64,000 bases of DNA, from contig NZ_JBHRSJ010000022.1 of NCBI RefSeq assembly GCF_042643485.1, positions 62,001 to 126,000 on the forward strand, read 5' to 3'. Under the pieces are notes generated by a model, which was not told where the DNA came from, did no database searches, and was given only the letters and a program-made list of their open reading frames with translations. Positions 44,050-51,084 of this stretch are shown piece by piece (position 1 is the stretch's first letter; each line of letters opens with the position of its first letter). The position numbers and the translations under genes are program-made. The DNA comes from Azotobacter bryophylli (GTDB lineage Bacteria; Pseudomonadota; Gammaproteobacteria; Pseudomonadales; Pseudomonadaceae).

Positions 44050-45237
44050 TCACGAATAGAAGGTGGGGGTGGGCAGCGCCTCGTTCAGCGCCCAGTCGCC
44101 GAGTTCCTGGAGCTTGTAGTCCAGCGGGTCGTGCAGGGTCTGGGTGCGCAGGTTGCGCCAGTAGCGGTCGAAGCGCAGCGCCGCGTGGGTGGCGCGGGCG
44201 CCGGTGACCTCGAACAGGCGGCTGGTCAGGTCCAGGCCGATGCGGCTGGCGGCGACCTTGGCGCTGGCGATGGACAGGGCCAGCTGGCCGCGCTCCCGCG
44301 GGCTGAGGTTGTGTTCCTTGCGCCAGGCCTCGTCGAGCTGGGCGTTGGCCCGCTCGGCGAGCAGGCGCACGCTTTCCAGGCCGACCCAGAATTCGCCGTA
44401 GTGACGCAGCACGTAGGGGTCTTCGCCGACGTGGCCGGCGCGGGAGCGGAACCAGGGGCGGCTTTCCTTGAGCGTGTACTGGCGGGCCTCGTCGAAGGCG
44501 CCTTCGGCGATGCCGAGGAACAGGTTGACGAAGGTCAGCTGGGCGATCAGCGGGCGCAGGCAGGCGAAGGGCGTGCTCAGCGGGCCCGGTTCCAGCAGCA
44601 GCTCGTTCTCCTCCACGCGCACCCGCTCGAAGGTGACGCTGCCGCTGTCGGTCTGGCGCTGGCCCATGTTGTCCCAGTCGCCGTGCAGGGTGATGCCGGT
44701 GCGCTTGCTGGGGATGGCGGCGATCAGCAGCTTGCCCCCGGCGGTCTCGTCGAGGGCCGAGGCGATCAGCATTTCCGAGTCGGCCGAGCCGGAGCAGAAG
44801 CTCTTGCGCCCGGAGAACTCGCGCCAGCCGTCGAACTTGCGGGAGAGGGTGCGGGTGTCCAGCGGGTTGAGGGCGTTGCCCCAGAACCAGTTCTTGTGGG
44901 CGGTCTGCTCGAACCACGGCTGCCACTGGTCCGGCCGGGCGAACAGGCGCACGGTGGCCAGCATCAGGTGCTGGAAGCCGAAGACGTGGGCGATGGAGCT
45001 GTCGACCCGGGCGAACTCGCGGACGATCTCCAGGGTTTCGCTCCAGCTGGCGCCGAGGCCGCCGTACTGCCGGGGGATGCTCAGGGCGAGCAGGCCGCTC
45101 CGGCGCAGGGCGTCGCGCTCGGCCTTCGGGGTGCCGCCGCGCAGGTCGCGCTCGGCGGCGGTTTCGGCGAACTCGGCCGCCAGCACGCGGGCGGTCTGCA
45201 GGGGCGGCAGCGCCCTGGATGAAGGGATTGCAGTCAC
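44050..45237 (-). CDS. msuC: MsuC-like flavin monooxygenase (acyl-CoA dehydrogenase fold)
   Basis: A 395-residue enzyme with LLALSIPRQYGGLGASWSETLEI, FGFQHLMLATV, WGNALNPLDTRTL, GRKSFCSGSADSEM, GQRQTDSGSVTFERVRVEE and RFDRYWRNLRTQTLHDPLDYKLQELGDWALNE. The start is a GTG at 45237, since no ATG lies near and GAGGAG precedes it by six bases. It follows msuE by 35 bases. In P. aeruginosa the msuEDC operon encodes a flavin reductase, a methanesulfonate monooxygenase and MsuC, recently linked with methanesulfinate oxidation; the same role is inferred here. Confidence 0.75.
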   Translation of the reverse strand: MTAIPSSRALPPLQTARVLAAEFAETAAERDLRGGTPKAERDALRRSGLLALSIPRQYGGLGASWSETLEIVREFARVDSSIAHVFGFQHLMLATVRLFARPDQWQPWFEQTAHKNWFWGNALNPLDTRTLSRKFDGWREFSGRKSFCSGSADSEMLIASALDETAGGKLLIAAIPSKRTGITLHGDWDNMGQRQTDSGSVTFERVRVEENELLLEPGPLSTPFACLRPLIAQLTFVNLFLGIAEGAFDEARQYTLKESRPWFRSRAGHVGEDPYVLRHYGEFWVGLESVRLLAERANAQLDEAWRKEHNLSPRERGQLALSIASAKVAASRIGLDLTSRLFEVTGARATHAALRFDRYWRNLRTQTLHDPLDYKLQELGDWALNEALPTPTFYS

Positions 45238-45272
45238 TCGCTGCTCCTCGGGGTGGCGGTTAAGGGGCGTTC

Positions 45273-45836
45273 TCAGGCGATCTTGCGCGGCTGTCCGGCG
45301 CTGCCTCCGAGCAGCGGCACGGCGCGCTCGACGGCCAGACGGATGCGCGCCTTCAGCGGCTCGCTGGTGATCCGGTAGTCGCTGAAGTCGGCCTCGGAGG
45401 CGTAGACCCCCAGCGGCAGGGTGAAGGACTGGAAGAAGCTGAACAGCGGGCGCAGCTGGTGATCGATCACCAGCGCATGGCGCTCGCTGCCGCCGGTGGC
45501 GGCGAGCAGCACCGGGGTGTCGATCAGCGCGTCCTGGCCGATCAGGTCGAACAGGTGCTTGAACTGGCCGGGGTAGGAGCCGCGGTAGACCGGCGCGGCG
45601 ACCACCAGCAGGTCGGCCGACTCGATGGCGCGCAGCTCGTGCTCGACGGTTTCCGGCAGCTCCTTGCGCGACAGGGCGCCGCCCAGCGGCCGGGCGATGT
45701 CGCCCAGCTCGACGATGCGGCTGTCGAGCGGCAGGTGGCGGCCGAGCTCGGCGACGATGGCCTCGGTCAGCACCAGGGTGCGCGAGGGACGGAAGGTGCT
45801 GCCGGTGACGGCGACGAGTTTCAGGGCGGTGCTCAT
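45273..45836 (-). CDS. msuE: NAD(P)H-dependent FMN reductase, MsuE/SsuE family
   Basis: A 187-residue flavodoxin-like reductase that supplies FMNH2 to the monooxygenases. Features: VAVTGSTFRPSRTLVLTEAIV (phosphate-binding loop), ADLLVVAAPVYRGSYPGQFKHLFDLI near residues 75-100, and LLAATGGSERHALVIDHQLRPLFSFF. This is the NADPH-dependent FMN reductase family of MsuE/SsuE. It is first in a minus-strand operon with the MsuC-like gene and divergent from the SsuD-type gene. It is the only plain flavin reductase gene in the window, so it may serve several of the LLM enzymes. Confidence 0.88.
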   Translation of the reverse strand: MSTALKLVAVTGSTFRPSRTLVLTEAIVAELGRHLPLDSRIVELGDIARPLGGALSRKELPETVEHELRAIESADLLVVAAPVYRGSYPGQFKHLFDLIGQDALIDTPVLLAATGGSERHALVIDHQLRPLFSFFQSFTLPLGVYASEADFSDYRITSEPLKARIRLAVERAVPLLGGSAGQPRKIA

Positions 45837-45872
45837 GGGCTGTTCCTTTCGCGGGGGACTGTGGCTGCAACT

Positions 45873-45888
45873 GGCAAGAGCTGTGCCA
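45873..45888 (-). promoter_or_regulatory. sigma-54 promoter
   Basis: The minus strand reads TGGCACAGCTCTTGCC, fourteen to fifteen consensus positions, GC only 38 bases before the msuE start. Confidence 0.8.
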
Positions 45889-45940
45889 GGGGGTTGCGGC
45901 CGGCGAACCGGGGGATTCGCGCCGTGCGGTGCCTGCCTCG

Positions 45941-45989
45941 CTGTTGCCCCGCGCACCGATCTGTTGAAGGACTGTTGCCGGACGGACAG
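45941..45989 (-). promoter_or_regulatory. paired 18-bp activator sites for msuE
   Basis: CTGTTGC-CCCG-CGCACCG (45941-45958) and CTGTTGC-CGGA-CGGACAG (45972-45989), centred 31 bp apart at about -63 and -94 from the leftward -24 element. Confidence 0.65.
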
Positions 45990-45997
45990 CTGCGCCA

Positions 45998-46015
45998 CTG
46001 TCGCCGGCGCAACAG
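45998..46015. promoter_or_regulatory. additional 18-bp activator site
   Basis: CTGTCGC-CGGC-GCAACAG is a near-perfect palindrome in the middle of the 45837-46396 divergent gap. It is 26 bp from the msuE pair and could serve either direction. Confidence 0.6.
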
Positions 46016-46072
46016 CCGGCAGCGGCGGATTCCGGCGCGCCGGGCCGCTCCTCGGCAGGCGCGGCGGCGCGG

Positions 46073-46120
46073 GTGTTGGAAGGGCAACAGTTTGCGCCGC
46101 AACTGTTGGCGGGCGGACAG
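46073..46120 (+). promoter_or_regulatory. paired 18-bp activator sites for the SsuD-type gene
   Basis: GTGTTGG-AAGG-GCAACAG (46073-46090) and CTGTTGG-CGGG-CGGACAG (46103-46120), centred 30 bp apart, about 170 and 140 bp upstream of the -24 element at 46251, further away than elsewhere. Confidence 0.65.
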
Positions 46121-46249
46121 CGGCGCGAGGCGGTCGGCGGGATCGGTGCCGATCCGGGGCGGTCGCGGCTTCGTCCGAGTCGCCGACAAGTCCGCATGTT
46201 GCCTGACGTTGGCCACTTTTGCCGGCAGAAAGGCCGCGCTCCGGCACCC

Positions 46250-46265
46250 TGGCATATGCCTTGCT
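46250..46265 (+). promoter_or_regulatory. sigma-54 promoter
   Basis: TGGCATATGCCTTGCT, among the best matches in the window; GC at 46263-46264, with an unusually long leader of about 120 bases. Confidence 0.8.
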
Positions 46266-46396
46266 CCTGTCGTTCCATCAGAGCGCCGCAGAGCGTTCCC
46301 GCATCCGCCAGCAACGCCCGCTGTGCGCCATGCGATGACCCGGCCCTGAGCGGCGCTTGCCGAGGCCATCCCGACATTCATTCGAGGCATGTATCC

Positions 46397-47545
46397 ATGA
46401 GCCTGGACATTTTCTGGTTCCTTCCCACTTCCGGCGATACCCGCTATCTCGGCAAGTCCTCCTCCGGCCGCCCGGCGACCAACGAGTACATGCGGCAGAT
46501 CGCCGTGGCCGCCGAGAACCTCGGTTACGACGGCCTGCTGATCCCCACCGGCAGCAGCTGTCTGGACCCCTGGGTGACCGCCGCCAGCTTGGTGCCGGTG
46601 ACCCAGCGCATCAAGCTGCTGGTGGCGCTGCGCACCTCCCTCGGCGGCCCCACCGCCTCGGCGCGCCAGGCGGCGACTCTGGACCAGGCCAGCAACGGCC
46701 GCCTGCTGCTGAACGTGGTGCCCGGCGGCGATCCGGTCGAGCTGGCCGCCGACGGCGTCTACCTGGCCCACGACGAACGCTACGAGGCGGCCGACGAGTA
46801 CCTCACCGTCTGGCGCGGCATCCTGCGCGGCGAGACCGTGGATTTCGCCGGCAAGCACGTCAAGGTGGAAGGCGCGCAGAGCTTCTTCCCGCCGGTGCAG
46901 AAGCCCCATCCGCCGCTGTTCTTCGGCGGCTCCTCGCCGGCCGCCCACGAATTGGCGGCCAAGCACGTGGACGCCTACCTGACCTGGGGCGAGCCGCCGG
47001 CGGCGGTGGCCGAGAAGATCGCCGACGTCCGCGAACGGGCGAAGAAGTACGGCCGCACCGTGCGCTTCGGCGTGCGCCTGCACGTGATCGTGCGCGAGAC
47101 CAACGAGGAGGCCTGGGCCGCCGCCGAGCGGCTGATCAGCCACCTGGACGACGAGACCATCGCCAAGACCCAGGCCAACTACGCGAAGATGGATTCCGTG
47201 GGCCAGCGGCGCATGGCCGAGCTGCACGGCGGCAACCGCGACAAGCTGGAGATCAGCCCCAACCTCTGGGCCGGGGTCGGCCTGGTGCGCGGCGGCGCCG
47301 GCACCGCGCTGGTCGGCGACCCGCAGACCGTGGCGGCGCGCCTGAAGGAATACGTCGACCTGGGCGTCGACCGCTTCGTCCTCTCCGGCTACCCGCACCT
47401 GGAGGAAGCCTACCGCTTCGCCGAGCTGGTGTTCCCGCTGCTGCCGGGCAAGAAGCCGGTGACCCTGAGCGATCAGGTCATCACCGGCAGCCCCTTCGAC
47501 GGCCGAGCCGACCAGCAGAAGAAGACCGGCGGGGCCGCCGCATGA
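46397..47545 (+). CDS. ssuD: FMNH2-dependent alkanesulfonate monooxygenase, SsuD/MsuD family
   Basis: A 382-residue luciferase-like monooxygenase that cleaves alkanesulfonates to sulfite and aldehyde. The start DIFWFLPTSGDTRYLG, LIPTGSSCLDPW (keeping the Cys of E. coli SsuD near position 54), VTQRIKLLVALR, FGGSSPAAHELAAKHVDAYLTWGEPP, FGVRLHVIVRETNEEAW and the long NLWAGVGLVRGGAGTALVGDP are shared with both SsuD and MsuD. The choice between these is uncertain. Start ATG 46397 matches the family N-terminus. It overlaps the amidohydrolase-like gene by four bases. Confidence 0.88.
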   Translation: MSLDIFWFLPTSGDTRYLGKSSSGRPATNEYMRQIAVAAENLGYDGLLIPTGSSCLDPWVTAASLVPVTQRIKLLVALRTSLGGPTASARQAATLDQASNGRLLLNVVPGGDPVELAADGVYLAHDERYEAADEYLTVWRGILRGETVDFAGKHVKVEGAQSFFPPVQKPHPPLFFGGSSPAAHELAAKHVDAYLTWGEPPAAVAEKIADVRERAKKYGRTVRFGVRLHVIVRETNEEAWAAAERLISHLDDETIAKTQANYAKMDSVGQRRMAELHGGNRDKLEISPNLWAGVGLVRGGAGTALVGDPQTVAARLKEYVDLGVDRFVLSGYPHLEEAYRFAELVFPLLPGKKPVTLSDQVITGSPFDGRADQQKKTGGAAA

Positions 47546-48390
47546 AGGTCATCGACATGCGCTGCCGGCCGGCGTACCTGCACGACTTCTTCGGCGCCAC
47601 GCCGGGCAACGCCGCCCACGCGGCGGCGCGCTGGCTGAACCGGCGGGTCGGCACCCGCGGCGACGACGCCCACTTCGAGCGCTCGCTCACCCCGGAGGGC
47701 TTCCTCGCCGAGGTGCGCGACGCCGGGTTGAGCAAGGCCGTGGTGGTCGGCCGGCATACCCCTGGCCAGCACCTGCCCAACGATTTCATCCACGAGATCG
47801 TCAACGGCCACGACGAACTGCTCGGCATCGCCGGCATTGAGCCGGCGCTACAGGGCGTCGAGGGCGCCATCGCCGAGATCGAGCGCGCCGTCGACCGCCT
47901 GGGCCTGGCCGGCATCGACCTGGAGCCGGGCTTCGGCGAGCCCGCCCGACACCCGGACGATCCGCTGTACTGGCCGGTCTACGAGCACTTGGCGGCGCGC
48001 GGCATCCCGCTGTTTTTGATGAGCGGGCCGACCACCCCGGACCCGGCGTTCAACGATCCCGGCCGGCTGGCGAAGATCGCCCGCGCCTTCCCGAACCTGC
48101 GGATCGTCTGCTACCACGGCTACTGGCCGAACGTGGACCAGCTGCTCGGCGTGGCCTTCCGCTACGAGAACATCCTCGCCGTGCCGGACATGTACCTGTT
48201 CCTGCCGGGCAGCGCGGCGTTCGTCCAGGCGGCCAACGGCTTCCTCGGCGAGCAGCTGCTGTTCGGCTCGTCCTACCCGTTCCGGCCGATCCGCCAGTCC
48301 ATCGACGACTTCCTCGCCCTCGGCTTCAGGGAAAGCGTGCTGGACAAGCTGCTCTACGGCAACGCCGCCCGGCTGTTCGGGCTCGACTGA
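47542..48390 (+). CDS. amidohydrolase-2-like protein lacking usual metal ligands
   Basis: A 282-residue protein of the amidohydrolase-2/ACMSD-like fold, translationally coupled to the SsuD-type gene. The N-terminal strand reads VIDMRCRP where active members have D-x-H-x-H; the strand-8 aspartate region reads FGSSYPF instead of GTDYPF-like. YHGYWPNVDQL keeps one His. Either it binds metal differently or it has lost hydrolase chemistry. Its coupling to a desulfonating enzyme suggests action on the product or a lactone or ester precursor; this is inference. Confidence 0.7.
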   Translation: MKVIDMRCRPAYLHDFFGATPGNAAHAAARWLNRRVGTRGDDAHFERSLTPEGFLAEVRDAGLSKAVVVGRHTPGQHLPNDFIHEIVNGHDELLGIAGIEPALQGVEGAIAEIERAVDRLGLAGIDLEPGFGEPARHPDDPLYWPVYEHLAARGIPLFLMSGPTTPDPAFNDPGRLAKIARAFPNLRIVCYHGYWPNVDQLLGVAFRYENILAVPDMYLFLPGSAAFVQAANGFLGEQLLFGSSYPFRPIRQSIDDFLALGFRESVLDKLLYGNAARLFGLD

Positions 48391-48414
48391 AAACTCCGAC
48401 ACCTGCGCAAAAAA

Positions 48415-48445
48415 GAGGCCGAAGACGGCGAGCGTCTTCGGCCTC
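48415..48445. terminator. bidirectional rho-independent terminator
   Basis: GAGGCCGAAGACG (48415-48427), loop GCGAG, CGTCTTCGGCCTC (48433-48445): a perfect thirteen-base-pair stem. An A6 run directly left of it gives T6 after the stem for the leftward nitroreductase transcript; GTTT follows on the right. Confidence 0.88.
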
Positions 48446-48462
48446 GGCGTTTCCGGGGGCGG

Positions 48463-49056
48463 TTACGCGCGGAAGTCGCCCGCCAGGGCGATGGCCTGCA
48501 GTTCCTGACGCGGGCTCGGGGTTTCCCGGGCCTGCAGCGACTCGGGCAGGCTGGCCTTGTCGCCGAGCCGGCCGACCGCGACCATCGCATGGATGGCGTG
48601 GTCGGCCGGGATCTTCAGGGTCTCGCGGGTGCGTTCGTGGTCGAAGCCGGCCATGGCGTGGGTGCGCCAGCCGGCGAGGTGGGCCTGCAGGGCGAAGAAG
48701 CCCCAGGCCGCGCCGGTGTCGAAGCCGTGCGTCGGCGCCGGCTGCTCCTCGGTCTTGCCCGGTGCGGCGAAGGTGGTCTTCGAGGCGATCACCAGCAGCG
48801 CCGAGGCGTGCTGCGCCCAGCCGCGGTTGAATTCGTTGAGCAGCTCCAGATAGCGCGGCCAGTCGGCGCCGTCGCGCAGGGCGTAGAGGAAGCGCCAGGG
48901 CTGCGAGTTGTAGGCCGAGGGCGCCCAGCGCGCGGCCTCGATGAAGCCGAGCAGGGTGCTCTCGGCGATGCTCTCGCCGGTGAAGGCACGGGGCGACCAG
49001 CGCTCGATGAACTGCTCGGCGATGGGGTAGGTCGGGACGCGGGGATTGGCGCTCAT
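48463..49056 (-). CDS. nitroreductase-family protein
   Basis: A 197-residue FMN-dependent NAD(P)H oxidoreductase. Features: RWSPRAFTGESI near residues 15-26 (FMN phosphate binding), ARWAPSAYNSQPWRFLYAL, GFDTGAAWGFFALQAHLAGWRTHAMAGFD and HAIHAMVAVGRLGD. It has its own sigma-54 promoter and a strong activator-site pair, so it is clearly a member of the sulfur regulon. It could be a second flavin reductase for the monooxygenases or a detoxification enzyme. Confidence 0.83.
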   Translation of the reverse strand: MSANPRVPTYPIAEQFIERWSPRAFTGESIAESTLLGFIEAARWAPSAYNSQPWRFLYALRDGADWPRYLELLNEFNRGWAQHASALLVIASKTTFAAPGKTEEQPAPTHGFDTGAAWGFFALQAHLAGWRTHAMAGFDHERTRETLKIPADHAIHAMVAVGRLGDKASLPESLQARETPSPRQELQAIALAGDFRA

Positions 49057-49110
49057 GTCTTCTCCTGACAGGGGGCCCGAAGGCGGATGGCGTTAGAGGA
49101 GAAGGAGCGT

Positions 49111-49126
49111 TGCACAGGCCGTGCCC
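49111..49126 (-). promoter_or_regulatory. sigma-54 promoter
   Basis: The minus strand reads GGGCACGGCCTGTGCA, with GG-N10-GC spacing, 56 bases before the nitroreductase start. Confidence 0.7.
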
Positions 49127-49178
49127 GAGGGCAAAGCCCGCGTCGCTGCGGGAGGCGCGCGCCGGGACGGGGTGCTCG

Positions 49179-49226
49179 CTGTGCGGCCGCGGGCAGTCTG
49201 TCGTTCGACTGTCGCCGGAGCAACAG
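49179..49226 (-). promoter_or_regulatory. paired 18-bp activator sites
   Basis: CTGTGCG-GCCG-CGGGCAG (49179-49196) and CTGTCGC-CGGA-GCAACAG (49209-49226), centred 30 bp apart at about -63 and -93 from the leftward -24 element. Confidence 0.68.
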
Positions 49227-49250
49227 CCGAAGCGGCATTCGGGGTCCGCC

Positions 49251-49484
49251 TCAGGCGGTGAAGTCGCGCCAGTCCTCGCAGCGGCCGGGGCAGGTTCCCG
49301 GGCAGGCGCAGCCGGTGCGGCTCCTGCCGGTCTCCGCCTCCATGCGCCGGGCGACCTCCGGGTCGTCGGCGAAGGGCAGCATGCTGGCCTCGTCCAGGCT
49401 GCGCTGGCTCTTGCCCGAGAGACAGAACTGCACCGCGGCGATGAACAGGGTCGCGCAGCCCAGCAGCCAGAGTTCTTGCGGCAT
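49251..49484 (-). CDS. CcoQ-like small subunit with cysteine-rich tail
   Basis: A 77-residue protein with one N-terminal membrane helix (about residues 4-20) and a cytoplasmic stretch containing DEASMLPFADD, as in CcoQ subunits of cbb3 oxidases. The C-terminus is unusual: CACPGTCPGRC within about residues 59-69, four closely spaced cysteines that could bind metal. It follows the CcoN gene by 45 bases, in the place of PA4134 in the P. aeruginosa ccoN4 region. Confidence 0.7.
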   Translation of the reverse strand: MPQELWLLGCATLFIAAVQFCLSGKSQRSLDEASMLPFADDPEVARRMEAETGRSRTGCACPGTCPGRCEDWRDFTA

Positions 49485-49529
49485 GTCGATTCTCCGAGAA
49501 AGGCCCGGCGTAGGGCCGGGCCCAGACTA

Positions 49530-50957
49530 TCACGCGGCGGACGTCCGGAGCCCGGCCGGGGCTGTGGCGGGATGGCGCACGGTGCGCCAGGTGTTGTAGG
49601 CCATCAGCAGCATGCCGACGAGGAAGAAGGCACCGCCGACCGCGCGGACGATGTAGCCGGGGTGGCTGGCTTCCAGGGCCTCGACGAAGGAGTAGGTCAG
49701 GGTGCCGTCCTCGTTGGTCGCGCGCCACATCAGGCCCTGGGTGATGCCGTTGACCCACATGGAGGCGATGTACAGCACGGTGCCGATGGTGGCCAGCCAG
49801 AAGTGGGCGTGGATCAGGCCGATGCTGTGCATCCGCTCGCGGCCGTAGACCTTGGGAATCAGGTGGTACAGGGAGCCGAAGGTGATCATCGCCACCCAGC
49901 CCAGCGCCCCGGCGTGCACATGGCCGATGGTCCAGTCGGTGTAGTGGGAGAGGGCGTTGACGGTCTTGATCGCCATCATCGGGCCTTCGAAGGTGGACAT
50001 GCCGTAGAAGGCCAGCGACACCACCAGGAAGCGCAGGATCGGGTCGTCGCGCAGCTTATGCCAGGCGCCGGAGAGGGTCATCATGCCGTTGATCATGCCG
50101 CCCCAGCTCGGCGCCAGGAGGATGATCGACATCACCATGCCGAGGGTCTGCGCCCAGTCGGGCAGGGCGGTGTAGTGCAGGTGGTGCGGGCCGGCCCAGA
50201 TGTAGAGGGTGATCAGCGCCCAGAAGTGGACGATGGACAGGCGGTAGGAATAGACCGGGCGGTCCACCTGCTTGGGCACGAAGTAGTACATCATGCCGAG
50301 GAAGCCGGTGGTCAGGAAGAAGCCCACAGCGTTGTGGCCGTACCACCACTGCACCATGGCGTCGGTCGCGCCGCTGTACACCGGGTAGGACTTGAACCAG
50401 TCCACCGGGATCGCCAGGTGGTTGACGATGTGCAGCATGGCGATCACCAGGATGAAGGCGCCGAAGAACCAGTTGCCGACGTAGATGTGCCGGCTCCGGC
50501 GGCGCATCACCGTGCCGAAGAACACCACGGCGTAGGCGATCCAGACGATGCCCATGAGCACCGCGCCGCTGAACTCGATCTCGGCGTATTCCTTGGTGGT
50601 GGTGAGGCCCAGCGGCAGAGTGACCAGCATGATCGCCACCACGGCCTGCCAGCCCCAGAAGGTGAAGCCGGCCAGGGCATCGGAAAACAGCCGCGCCTGG
50701 CAGGTGCGCTGTACTGCGTAATAGCTGGCGGCGAACTGCGCGCTGCCGGCGAAGCCGAAGATCACCAGGCTGGTATGCAGCGGGCGCAGGCGGCCGAAGC
50801 CGGTCCAGGGCAGCTCCAGATTGAGGGCGGGCCAGACCAGCTGCGAGGCGATGAACACCCCCATGGCCATGCCGATGACGCCCCAGACCACGGTCATCAC
50901 GGCGAACTGGCGGACGACCCGGTAGTTGTACGGCGGATCGGAAATCGTTGTGCTCAT
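49530..50957 (-). CDS. ccoN4: cbb3-type cytochrome c oxidase subunit I, orphan CcoN4-like
   Basis: A 475-residue haem-copper oxidase catalytic subunit with about 12 helices. His-rich helix motifs: LRPLHTSLVIFGFAGSAQFA (low-spin haem ligand), WWYGHNAVGFFLTTGFLGMMYYF (Cu-B and Tyr/His region), IWAGPHHLHYTALPDWAQ, and DWTIGHVHAGALGWVAMITFG. No ccoO or ccoP lies nearby, so like P. aeruginosa CcoN4 it would assemble with subunits from elsewhere, giving an isoform tolerant of nitrite or cyanide. Neighbours match the PA4129-PA4134 arrangement. Confidence 0.85.
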   Translation of the reverse strand: MSTTISDPPYNYRVVRQFAVMTVVWGVIGMAMGVFIASQLVWPALNLELPWTGFGRLRPLHTSLVIFGFAGSAQFAASYYAVQRTCQARLFSDALAGFTFWGWQAVVAIMLVTLPLGLTTTKEYAEIEFSGAVLMGIVWIAYAVVFFGTVMRRRSRHIYVGNWFFGAFILVIAMLHIVNHLAIPVDWFKSYPVYSGATDAMVQWWYGHNAVGFFLTTGFLGMMYYFVPKQVDRPVYSYRLSIVHFWALITLYIWAGPHHLHYTALPDWAQTLGMVMSIILLAPSWGGMINGMMTLSGAWHKLRDDPILRFLVVSLAFYGMSTFEGPMMAIKTVNALSHYTDWTIGHVHAGALGWVAMITFGSLYHLIPKVYGRERMHSIGLIHAHFWLATIGTVLYIASMWVNGITQGLMWRATNEDGTLTYSFVEALEASHPGYIVRAVGGAFFLVGMLLMAYNTWRTVRHPATAPAGLRTSAA

Positions 50958-51043
50958 GTCGACACCTTTCTACGGAAGAGCCCCGCGGCCCGGAGCGGCG
51001 CAGGGCGTTGCGGTGGGCCTACTGTAGAAAGCGTGCCGGGAAC

Positions 51044-51084
51044 GAAACAGACTCAGATCGGCGCGTTCCGACCGTATCAGAACG
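51044..51084 (-). promoter_or_regulatory. tandem operator candidate upstream of ccoN4
   Basis: On the minus strand TTCTGAT and, 22 bases on, GATCTGAGTCTGTTTC. The latter 16 bases (51044-51059) are identical to 54090-54105. It lies about 90 bases before ccoN4 and runs into the end of the regulator gene. Confidence 0.6.
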
